Positions 1 to 5,273 are shown, counted from the first letter of the stretch. The stretch: DNA of 5,321 nt from Actinomycetota bacterium (GCA_005883295.1 VAWV01000092.1:1-5321); one strand, 5' to 3'. Notes: generated by a model from the sequence alone, not told the origin. Numbers and translations are program-made.

Positions 1-183
1 AGCAAGGATGGCCCGCTCGGAGCGCGAGGCGACCATCGGCTCGCCCATGCCCTCCACGTGGACGTATGTGCGCCTGCCATCGCCGCGCTCCCCGGCCTCG
101 ATCGGGACGACCGCGTACACCCGGTCGGCCCGGACGAACTTGCCGTAGCCGAGCGCCACCATGCGCGGAAAGCCGCTGGTCAT
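1..183 (-). CDS. RemA/DUF370-like small protein, 3' end outside window (partial)
   Basis: An open frame runs from an ATG at 183 to the left edge (61 codons visible) after the TAG at 238-240. The visible protein contains ALGYGKFVRADRVYAVVPIE (residues 10-29), then GRRTYVHVEG (36-45) and VASRSERAIL (51-60). This order resembles RemA/DUF370 proteins, which have a G-F-G-N-x-V-x-A-N-R start, a GRRTR strand and a hydrophobic strand ending in LS. RemA of Bacillus is a small DNA-binding regulator of extracellular-matrix genes. The linker between the first block and GRRT is about 10 residues here, against roughly 24 in RemA as I remember it, so the helix expected there is mostly missing. The start is uncertain: ATG at 183 has only a distant GGAG (plus 199-202, 15 nt away), and ATG at 162 has no clear ribosome site. 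It follows the membrane-protein gene by 54 nt and is probably co-transcribed. The coding call is fairly secure; the family assignment is tentative and made by eye. Confidence 0.5.
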   Translation of the reverse strand, partial: MTSGFPRMVALGYGKFVRADRVYAVVPIEAGERGDGRRTYVHVEGMGEPMVASRSERAILA

Positions 184-237
184 CGCGGGGAAACGGTACT
201 CCAGCGGCCGGCGCGAACGCGAGTGGGCGGCGTGCGG

Positions 238-426
238 CTAGACGTGCTTGAACAGCTGCACCGCGCCCCAGGCGAGGAAGCCGATCCAGGCGACGGTGGC
301 CACCACCGCGGCGACCACGAAGGTGGCGATGCCGAGCCGCTCGCGCAGCGTGGGACGGAACTCCTCCTCGGCGACCGCCTCGGGCATGGTCGGCGTCACG
401 GCGTGCTCGCTCATCGCCGTATTCAT
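238..426 (-). CDS. Small single-pass membrane protein, 62 aa
   Basis: The predicted protein starts MNTAMSEHAV, has an acidic stretch (AEEEF, residues 19-23), a basic patch (RPTLRERLG, 24-32) and one long hydrophobic segment (about 32-58, rich in Val, Ala and Trp), and ends KHV. This is the profile of a bitopic membrane peptide with an N-terminal cytoplasmic or periplasmic tail of about 30 residues. I do not recognise a family. The ATG at 426 lies 20 nt after the stop of the glycoside hydrolase gene, and no good Shine-Dalgarno is visible, so translational coupling is likely. A second ATG at 414 (MSEH) is an equally possible start. The open frame extends upstream to 660, but that part overlaps the hydrolase in another frame and reads as a low-complexity Arg/Gly shadow, so I exclude it. 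The gene sits between the secreted hydrolase and the RemA-like gene on the same strand. Confidence 0.62.
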   Translation of the reverse strand: MNTAMSEHAVTPTMPEAVAEEEFRPTLRERLGIATFVVAAVVATVAWIGFLAWGAVQLFKHV

Positions 427-446
427 CGGCAGCGAGGCGAGCGCAG

Positions 447-1907
447 TTAAGGGCTGTCGGACACCAGGTAGACGGGCGCGGGGCCGAGAGCCAGCGTCAC
501 CCTGCCGGCCCTGCGCCTCACGGGCCTCGGGCGGCCCAGGTAGTCGAACGCCGCAACGCGACCTCGCGAGACCGGCACCCTGACCGTCAGCGTCCTCCCC
601 TGGCCGCTTTCCTGCGCGACCGGTCCCTGCGCGTCGAACGCCGTCTCGCTCGCGTACCACAGCGCCCAGACCCGCGCCCCGCGTCGCGCGTACTCGAGCG
701 CGAACCCGCGACCGCCGGTCAGAAGGGCGCCCGCGGGCAGTCCAAGCGCGCGCGACCGATCGGCCGCGAATTGGGTGCCCTTGAAGACCCGCGTGAAGGT
801 CGAGAGCGCCCGGTAGGCGGGCTTCGGAGTGCCATCGGCGCGGAAGAGGCCGAACGCCGCCTCCTGGTTCGCGCGCGTGGGGTCGCTCTCGTCGCCGTAC
901 GTGTACCAGGTCACCACGGGCAGATGTTGCGCGAAGCTCGCCGCGAGGGTGCGCGCCAGGTACTCGGCCTGCTTCTCCTCGCTCACGCCGTACGCGCGGT
1001 CGCTCGTGGGCCAGCCGACCTCGGTCACCCAGAGGGGCTTCCGGCCCAGTCCGTTACGGCGCAGCAGCGCGCGCATGTGGTCCGCGGCGGCCAGCACGGA
1101 CCCGCGCACGGGCACGTCGAGCTCAGGTGCCGTGAATGGATACGGGTAGGGGTGGTAGGCCAGGGCATCGAAGCAGCGCCCCACGCCGGGCAGTGCGCTC
1201 AGCACCTGCTGGACGAAGTCCGGACCGGAGGTCCCGGGCAGTCCCGCGAGGGCCGGGTAGAAGACGCCGCCGAAGACCACGAGGGCCCGCGGGTTCGCGG
1301 CCTTGACCGCGTCGTGTGCGGCGCACAGGAGCCGCCCGTACGCGGCCGGGTCCTCCCGTGGGGGCCAGAATCGCCAGCCCTCGTTCTCCTCGTTCCAGAT
1401 CTCCCAGGCCATGACGCGGCGGCCATAGTGCGCGGCAGTGGCCCGGGCGTAGGCGGCGAACGCCGCCGGATCGTCCGGCGGGTAGTACTGGGCGCTGCCC
1501 ACGGCAAAGGGCGGGACGCCACCCGCCAGCGGGCTCTGCTGGACGACCGCTCCGCGCGACGAGTAATCGGGATGCCCGTAGGCGAGGATCCCGTAGACCT
1601 GGAGCCCGGCCGCGCGAGCGGCGGCCACCTCGCGGTCGCGGTCGGCGAAGCGGTAGTCGTGCAGAGGCGGTCCCGGCGGCTCGACCTGGGTCCATCCGAT
1701 GTCCATCCGAACGGCCCTCACCCCGCCCGCGAAGAGCCGCCGGTAGTTGGCCGTCCGCGTGGCCGGGGTCGCGCCCGGCAGGAAGTTGACATTGGAGGCG
1801 ACGAGCCCGTACGGAGCGGCGCCCGGCAGCCGCGACGCGCAGTAAGCGGGCGCGGCCATGACGAGGCCGGCGACGAATGCAACCAAGATCCGGCGCCCCC
1901 ACCTCAC
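447..1907 (-). CDS. Secreted clan GH-A glycoside hydrolase (GH39/PslG-like)
   Basis: A 486-residue exported glycosidase. Residues 1-22 form a signal peptide (R2, R5, R6, then a hydrophobic core ending APA-Y-C). The (beta/alpha)8 barrel spans about 33-375. Clan GH-A landmarks are all present: VRMDIGWTQVEPP (66-78) on an early strand, WEIWNEEN (168-175) with the acid/base E173 preceded by N172, AYHPYP (250-255), WVTEVGWPT (293-301) with the nucleophile E296, and TWYTYGDE (333-340). The two glutamates imply a retaining mechanism. The spacing and the R-x-D-x-x-W-x-x-V-E motif resemble GH39/PslG, which cut xylosides or matrix polysaccharide, but the substrate cannot be read from the sequence. Residues about 376-486 form a beta-rich accessory domain ending PVYLVSDSP. 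The GTG at 1907 is the only start that keeps the signal peptide: an in-frame TAG lies at 1938-1940. No good Shine-Dalgarno is visible. The gene heads the leftward group and is divergent from the surface-protein gene. Confidence 0.92.
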   Translation of the reverse strand: MRWGRRILVAFVAGLVMAAPAYCASRLPGAAPYGLVASNVNFLPGATPATRTANYRRLFAGGVRAVRMDIGWTQVEPPGPPLHDYRFADRDREVAAARAAGLQVYGILAYGHPDYSSRGAVVQQSPLAGGVPPFAVGSAQYYPPDDPAAFAAYARATAAHYGRRVMAWEIWNEENEGWRFWPPREDPAAYGRLLCAAHDAVKAANPRALVVFGGVFYPALAGLPGTSGPDFVQQVLSALPGVGRCFDALAYHPYPYPFTAPELDVPVRGSVLAAADHMRALLRRNGLGRKPLWVTEVGWPTSDRAYGVSEEKQAEYLARTLAASFAQHLPVVTWYTYGDESDPTRANQEAAFGLFRADGTPKPAYRALSTFTRVFKGTQFAADRSRALGLPAGALLTGGRGFALEYARRGARVWALWYASETAFDAQGPVAQESGQGRTLTVRVPVSRGRVAAFDYLGRPRPVRRRAGRVTLALGPAPVYLVSDSP

Positions 1908-1974
1908 GGCACCAAAGGTTAGGGATGGCCGCCCGCCCTAGGTCGGGTTCACGCTCTGATCCGGCGAACCAGGG

Positions 1975-2003
1975 TTGCGCGCTCAGGCGGCCAGGTGTAC
2001 CGT
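1975..2003 (+). promoter_or_regulatory. Weak candidate sigma70-type promoter for the surface-protein gene
   Basis: TTGCGC (1975-1980) and TACCGT (1998-2003) are separated by exactly 17 nt. Only three of six bases match the consensus in each hexamer. A start site near 2010 would give a leader of about 32 nt that contains the AGGA ribosome site. It is the best-spaced pair I found in this intergenic region, but weak pairs arise easily by chance. Confidence 0.25.
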
Positions 2004-2031
2004 CGTGGCGGGGAGGGACCCAACCAACCAC

Positions 2032-2035
2032 AGGA
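2032..2035 (+). promoter_or_regulatory. Ribosome binding site fixing the GTG start at 2042
   Basis: AGGA lies 6 nt before the GTG at 2042. This decides the start: the open frame continues upstream to 1877 (an ATG inside the divergent hydrolase gene), but only the GTG puts a normal signal peptide at the N-terminus. Confidence 0.7.
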
Positions 2036-2041
2036 CTCGCG

Positions 2042-4045
2042 GTGCTGTCTTGGGTCTCCACGCTCTGGCGACATAAGCATTCACGCCTGGTAGGCGTCGG
2101 CGCAGGCCTGCTTGCGGCGACGGTCACGGCAGCGGTGCCCGCGGCGGCTCACAAGCACAAGCCGCCGCCGGACCTCGTCGTCGCGAAGGTCTCGAACCCA
2201 CCGGCGTCCCTCGCCAGTGGCTTCATGGCCAGCACGGAGGTCGAGAACATCGGCGGACGCCCCGCCGCGGCGACCACGACCCGCTTCTACCTCTCGAGCG
2301 ATAAGAAGCCGGGTCGCAGCGACGTCCTCGCCGGGGCCGTCAACGTCGCAGCGCTCGGCGCCGGCAAGCACCAGACGGTCCGGACACGCGTCGTCGCTCC
2401 CAAGGGCACGAAGCCTGGCACCTACTTCCTGATCGCCTGCGCCGACGCGACGCACAAGGTCACCGAGAAGAGCGAGGTCAACAACTGCCGCCCATCGCAA
2501 GCTCCCGGCAAGCTCGCCTGCACGGCCGGCGACACCGACTGCGACGGTTGGCTACCACCGGCCGACTGCGACGACAACAACCCCGCGATTCATCCCGGCG
2601 CGCCGGACACGCCCGACCTCAACCTCGTCGACTCGAACTGCGACGGGGTCGACGGTGACGTCCAACACGCAATCTTCGTCTCGCCGATCGGCGACGACGG
2701 CGCACCGGGGACGCCAGCGCAGCCGAAGCGCACGCTCGCCGGAGCTGTAGCTGCGGCCGCCGCCCAGCAAAAGGACGTCTACGCCACGCTCGGCACCTAC
2801 AGCGAAGCGCTCAATGTCGCCAACGGCGTTGGTGTCTACGGCGGCTATGACACGGCGTGGAAGCGTGCCCTCGCGAACGTGACGCGGATCGCAGGCGACA
2901 CCGCCAGCTCGCCCGTCGGCATCACAGAGGCGGCAGTCGCACAGGACGTCACCGCCCCGACCAGCCTCCAGCTCTTCACGCTGTCCCCGTCCACCCCCAC
3001 GCTCCCGGGACGGGCCTCCTTTGGCCTCCGGGGGATCAACAGCGCGGGGCTTCGACTGCAGCGCGTGACTATTCAGGCGGGGGCCGGGAAGGCCGGCGCC
3101 GCCGGCAAGAACGGGGTAACCGCGAGGAATGGGCAGGACGGAAAGTCCGGCTTGAATGAAGGGGGTGGCCGAGGCGGTGCCGGCGGGGCCGGTGACGTGG
3201 TTGGCCACATCCACACCGGAGGCCCAGACGGCCACCCGGGGGGAGACGGGGGCCGCGGCGGCAACGAGACGAAGGGTGGGGACGGGGCCCAGGGACAACT
3301 GTTGTTTCCGGACTCCTGGGGCTTCGAGGGCGGTCTCGGTGGGCCGGGCGGGGCCGGCAACTCGACGCACAAGTCCGGTGGCAAGGGCTACACGGCCGAC
3401 TCCGGGCACTTTGGCGCGAACGGGGCCGGCGGAACGTCGGCCAACGTGGGTTCCGGTCAGGCGTTTTGGGAGAGCACCCCCGGCGGCCGCGGACTGGACG
3501 GGAGCGCCGGCCACGGCGGTGGCGGTGGCGGGGGTGGCGGCTCGGAGAGCTGCACCCTCTGCACGACCAACCACGGCGGGGGCGGCGGCGGTGGCGGTGG
3601 TGGCGGCGAGGGCGGTAACGGAGGAGAGGGCGGCCAGGGAGGCGGCGGTTCATTCGGCATCTTCCTCGTCGGGTCCGCGGGCGCCATCGTCCAGGACTCG
3701 ACGGTGACCGCCTCGGACGGCGGCGCCGGCGGCGGCGGCGGTGGTGGCACTTGGGGCGGTCTCGGCGGCGCCGGTGCTGGAGGAACTCTGGGCTTCAGTG
3801 ACCCGTCAGGATCCGCCAGCGCTGGTGGCGACGGCGGGCTCGGCGGCGTGGGCGGGCGTGGAGGCGATGGCGGGGGCGGCGCCGGCGGGCCGAGCGTCGC
3901 CATCTTCGGCCTCACCGCGGCCGCAACGCCCGGCACCACCGTCAGCCACGGCACCGGCGGGGCCGGAGGCGCAGGCGGCAACGGATCCGGATTCGGTGCT
4001 CGGGGCGGCGTCGCCGGGGCGGCGGCGGACTACATGTGCTGTTGA
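2042..4045 (+). CDS. Secreted surface protein: CARDB, MopE-type metal motif, beta-helix-like part, Gly-rich repeats
   Basis: A 667-residue exported protein. Residues 1-36 are a signal peptide (basic start, hydrophobic core, ends VPAAA). Residues about 42-152 form a CARDB-type beta-sandwich (PDLVVAKVSNPP, STEVENIGG, FYLSSDKK, GTYFLIACAD, EKSEVNNC). Residues about 164-206 form a MopE-type putative metal-binding motif (DTDCDG, DCDDNNPAIHPGAPD, NCDG). Residues about 211-345 begin IFVSPIGDDGAPGT and include VYGGYD, typical of DUF1565/right-handed beta-helix surface proteins. Residues about 346-660 are Gly-rich with GGAGG-type repeats and two poly-Gly runs (9 and 11 Gly), interrupted by rung-like segments such as SFGIFLVGSAGAIVQDSTVT. 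There is no LPXTG, no C-terminal membrane anchor and no catalytic motif, so a structural or adhesive role is inferred. Six Cys lie in the CARDB/MopE part, a CxxC between the two Gly runs, and the protein ends CC. The GTG start is supported by AGGA. The gene is divergent from the secreted hydrolase and convergent with the tRNA. Confidence 0.88.
   Translation: MLSWVSTLWRHKHSRLVGVGAGLLAATVTAAVPAAAHKHKPPPDLVVAKVSNPPASLASGFMASTEVENIGGRPAAATTTRFYLSSDKKPGRSDVLAGAVNVAALGAGKHQTVRTRVVAPKGTKPGTYFLIACADATHKVTEKSEVNNCRPSQAPGKLACTAGDTDCDGWLPPADCDDNNPAIHPGAPDTPDLNLVDSNCDGVDGDVQHAIFVSPIGDDGAPGTPAQPKRTLAGAVAAAAAQQKDVYATLGTYSEALNVANGVGVYGGYDTAWKRALANVTRIAGDTASSPVGITEAAVAQDVTAPTSLQLFTLSPSTPTLPGRASFGLRGINSAGLRLQRVTIQAGAGKAGAAGKNGVTARNGQDGKSGLNEGGGRGGAGGAGDVVGHIHTGGPDGHPGGDGGRGGNETKGGDGAQGQLLFPDSWGFEGGLGGPGGAGNSTHKSGGKGYTADSGHFGANGAGGTSANVGSGQAFWESTPGGRGLDGSAGHGGGGGGGGGSESCTLCTTNHGGGGGGGGGGGEGGNGGEGGQGGGGSFGIFLVGSAGAIVQDSTVTASDGGAGGGGGGGTWGGLGGAGAGGTLGFSDPSGSASAGGDGGLGGVGGRGGDGGGGAGGPSVAIFGLTAAATPGTTVSHGTGGAGGAGGNGSGFGARGGVAGAAADYMCC
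3511..3890 (+). repeat. Imperfect GGN triplet tract coding for poly-Gly
   Basis: This part of the surface-protein gene is dominated by GGC, GGT and GGG codons, with two uninterrupted Gly runs at about 3517-3543 (9 codons) and 3574-3606 (11 codons) and further GGN-rich stretches around 3720-3760 and 3820-3890. Codons are mixed within each run, so the tract is not a pure microsatellite. It gives a strongly G-rich plus strand and C-rich minus strand, and it produces long Pro-rich spurious frames on the minus strand. Confidence 0.75.
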
Positions 4046-4051
4046 GCGCGA

Positions 4052-4125
4052 TGGGCGGTACTGGGCTCGAACCAGTGACCTCCGGCTTGTCGAGCCGGCG
4101 CTCTAGCCAACTGAGCTAACCGCCC
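4052..4125 (-). tRNA. tRNA-Val (anticodon GAC)
   Basis: A full cloverleaf of 74 nt can be folded by hand. The acceptor stem GGGCGGT/ACCGCCC has 7 perfect pairs, the D stem is GCTC/GAGC, the anticodon stem CCGGC/GCCGG, the variable loop AGGTC, and the T stem ACTGG/CCAGT closes the loop TTCGAGC. The discriminator is A73 and no CCA is encoded. The anticodon loop reads TCGACAA, giving GAC at 34-36, which decodes GUC (and GUU by wobble) as valine. A73 and the G3:C70 pair agree with valine identity. Position 33 is C instead of the nearly universal U, and T32 can pair with A38, extending the stem to 6 bp. The gene is 30 nt downstream of the epimerase stop and its 3' end is 6 nt from the stop of the convergent surface-protein gene. 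Gene call very sure; isotype sure unless the odd loop means it is inactive. Confidence 0.93.
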
Positions 4126-4137
4126 GGGCGGCGGCCG

Positions 4138-4143
4138 AGAATA
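4138..4143 (-). promoter_or_regulatory. Candidate -10 box of the tRNA gene
   Basis: On the minus strand TATTCT matches four of six consensus bases and ends 12 nt before the first tRNA base, leaving room for a transcript start with a 5-6 nt leader. No good -35 is visible; the 17-nt spacer would be filled by the tandem repeat at 4145-4160. The tRNA may instead be transcribed with the upstream epimerase gene. Confidence 0.33.
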
Positions 4144-4144
4144 G

Positions 4145-4160
4145 CGCTCAGGCGCTCAGG
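4145..4160. repeat. Perfect tandem 8-bp repeat across the epimerase stop codon
   Basis: CGCTCAGG occurs twice in direct tandem (4145-4152 and 4153-4160). The epimerase stop codon (4156-4158 on the minus strand) lies in the right-hand copy. The left-hand copy lies in the spacer before the tRNA. It looks like a small slippage duplication. Confidence 0.8.
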
Positions 4161-5151
4161 CGCCCACGGGTGCGGCCACCTGCGGCGGCTCCGCAGGAGT
4201 GTCGGACGGTGGGAGCTTGCCCTGCGTCCGCATCGTGATCTCGAAGGTCTCGCGGCTGGTGTAGCGGGGCGTCCATCCGGTCGCCTTGAGCTTGTCCGTC
4301 GAGACCACCCATGGGTGGATGATGAAGTGCAGGTTGCCCGGCGGCGTCTCCGCGGCGTGGAGCCTCCACATCAGCCGGCCGAAGCGCCAGAAGAGCTTCT
4401 TCGGGACCCGCCGGGTGCGGGTGCCGATGAGCTCGGCGCACTCGCGCCAGGTCATCGTGCCGTCGCCGGCCAGGTTGAACGCGCCCGCGTGTCGACCCTC
4501 CAGCAGGGCGATCAGCGCGGCCACCACGTCGTCCTCGTGGACGTACTGCACCGGCTGGTCGGGCCCGCCGAGGTCGGCGAAGAACGGCTGCTTGGTCCAG
4601 GCCCGCAGGATGTAGTTGTCGACGTTCGGTCCGAAGACGATGCACGGTCGCACGATCGTCATCACCCGGTCCGGGTGCCGGAGCGCCCACAACTGGCACA
4701 GCCGGTCGCACTCCGTCTTGTCGCGCGCGTACTCGAAGTCCGGGACGCCCCGGACGGGCTGGTCCTCGTGGATCGGCACCGGATTGTCCGGGAAGGCGCC
4801 GTACGCGGTGGCGGACGAGGTGACGAGCACCTGGCCCACCCCGGTGGCGGAAGCCGCCTCGAGGACGTTGTGGGTGCCTCCGACGTCGATGTCGTACATG
4901 GTGTTCTCGTCGTGCATCGGGTTGAGCACGAAGGCCAGGTGCACGAGCGCGTCGGGGCGCTCGCGCTCGAGCAGCTCCCGCACCCCCGCCCTGTCACGGA
5001 CGTCGAGCTTCGAGAACGAGACCTTGGGGTGGAACGATCGCGGCGGCCGGACGTCGGCGATCACGATGCGCTCGGTGTCGTCGCTCTCGACCATCCGCTC
5101 GATGAGACGGCTCCCGATGTAGCCGGAGCCGCCGGTCACCACGTAGCGCAT
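4156..5151 (-). CDS. NAD-dependent epimerase/dehydratase (extended SDR, UDP-glucose 4-epimerase-like)
   Basis: A 331-residue cytoplasmic enzyme of the extended short-chain dehydrogenase/reductase family. The Rossmann motif TGGSGYIG (6-13; G7, G10, G13) is followed by an acidic residue at the end of strand 2 (D33), which favours NAD over NADP. LDVRD (49-53) and HLA (71-73) are the usual cofactor contacts. The active site is complete: S112/S113 in TSSATAYG and the Y141-x3-K145 pair in YARDK. RPCIVFGP (168-175) and VHEDDVV (204-210) are typical of nucleotide-sugar epimerases and dehydratases. Length is normal; the last 20 residues are a Pro/Ala-rich tail. The reaction is probably epimerisation or dehydration of a nucleotide sugar, but the substrate is not determinable, and related SDR enzymes act on other substrates. 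The ATG at 5151 is supported by AGGA (plus 5159-5162) at 7 nt. The gene is upstream of the tRNA and preceded by a terminator hairpin, so it probably has its own promoter. Confidence 0.93.
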   Translation of the reverse strand: MRYVVTGGSGYIGSRLIERMVESDDTERIVIADVRPPRSFHPKVSFSKLDVRDRAGVRELLERERPDALVHLAFVLNPMHDENTMYDIDVGGTHNVLEAASATGVGQVLVTSSATAYGAFPDNPVPIHEDQPVRGVPDFEYARDKTECDRLCQLWALRHPDRVMTIVRPCIVFGPNVDNYILRAWTKQPFFADLGGPDQPVQYVHEDDVVAALIALLEGRHAGAFNLAGDGTMTWRECAELIGTRTRRVPKKLFWRFGRLMWRLHAAETPPGNLHFIIHPWVVSTDKLKATGWTPRYTSRETFEITMRTQGKLPPSDTPAEPPQVAAPVGA

Positions 5152-5163
5152 TGGCGCATCCTA
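5152..5163 (-). promoter_or_regulatory. Ribosome site and overlapping -10-like box before the epimerase
   Basis: On the minus strand TAGGAT is followed by six bases and the ATG. AGGA within it is a well-spaced Shine-Dalgarno (7 nt). The same hexamer also fits a -10 box (TAnnAT) placed so that transcription would begin at or next to the ATG, which would make the mRNA leaderless. I see no -35 to support the second reading, so the ribosome-site reading is preferred. Confidence 0.45.
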
Positions 5164-5193
5164 CATGCGGGCGTGAGGACCGCTGGAACGGAG

Positions 5194-5215
5194 AAGGGGC
5201 CCCGAAGGGCCCCTT
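5194..5215 (-). terminator. GC-rich hairpin with cUUCGg tetraloop
   Basis: A perfect 9-bp stem (AAGGGGCCC with GGGCCCCTT) encloses a 4-nt loop. Read on the minus strand the loop is TTCG closed by C-G, the very stable UUCG tetraloop; on the plus strand it is CGAA. This points to function in leftward RNA, as the terminator of the gene entering from the right edge. The stem ends in TT and is followed by CTCCGTT, so there is no real U-tract, which is common in high-GC bacteria. It also separates that gene from the epimerase. Confidence 0.72.
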
Positions 5216-5226
5216 GCCTCGCTCCG

Positions 5227-5263
5227 CATACAGGCTCGCGAGGGGAGTGCGAGCCGCCGTATG
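5227..5263 (-). other. Second, imperfect hairpin in the 3' region of the right-edge gene
   Basis: An inner 7-bp stem (GGCTCGC 5233-5239 with GCGAGCC 5249-5255) has a 9-nt loop. It is extended by an outer 5-bp stem (CATAC 5227-5231 with GTATG 5259-5263) across a small asymmetric internal loop (1 nt against 3 nt). It lies between the stop of the right-edge gene and the UUCG hairpin, so it would form in the 3' untranslated RNA. Confidence 0.5.
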
Positions 5264-5273
5264 ACCTGCCCGT

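Larger units (their letters stand above)
1908..2041. other. Divergent intergenic region between two secreted-protein genes
   Basis: These 134 bp must hold the promoters for both the leftward glycoside hydrolase and the rightward surface protein. No open frame here looks like a gene. Apart from the weak promoter candidate and ribosome site listed separately, I see only short GC-rich palindromic bits around CCTAGG (1938-1943 area) and no convincing operator or riboswitch. Confidence 0.6.

Noticed and set aside
58..450. Plus-strand open frame of 130 codons at the left edge
   Set aside because: It covers the membrane-peptide and RemA-like genes in antisense, and its product is Arg/His/Gly-rich without a domain.
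461..660. Upstream extension of the small membrane protein frame to 660
   Set aside because: It lies within the hydrolase coding region in another frame and is Arg/Gly low-complexity; the conserved-looking part begins only at 426.
771..1922. Plus-strand open frame of 383 codons
   Set aside because: It is antisense to the glycoside hydrolase, whose motifs and signal peptide are unmistakable; the predicted protein is Arg/Gly/Val-rich with no recognisable domain.
1877..2041. N-terminal extension of the surface protein to the ATG at 1877
   Set aside because: It would place 55 unstructured residues before the signal peptide and overlap the divergent gene; AGGA and GTG at 2042 give a normal exported protein.
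1123..2127. Minus-strand open frame of 334 codons
   Set aside because: Shifted frame of the hydrolase gene extended across the intergenic region; Arg-rich low-complexity composition typical of a high-GC shadow.
2552..3574. Minus-strand open frame of 340 codons
   Set aside because: Antisense to the surface-protein gene; no domain and no ribosome site seen.
3457..3981. Minus-strand Pro-rich frame resembling a proline-rich or extensin-like protein
   Set aside because: It is the reverse complement of the poly-Gly codons (GGN gives NCC), so the Pro runs are an artefact.
3160..4040. Gly-rich region as a mycobacterial PE_PGRS protein or a collagen-like protein
   Set aside because: There is no PE domain at the N-terminus and no sustained Gly-X-Y periodicity; the upstream CARDB and MopE-type modules point to a different surface-protein type.
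4052..4125. tRNA-Ser or tRNA-Arg by shifting the anticodon by one base
   Set aside because: The stem fixes the 7-nt loop so that 34-36 is GAC; the short 5-nt variable loop excludes a serine tRNA.
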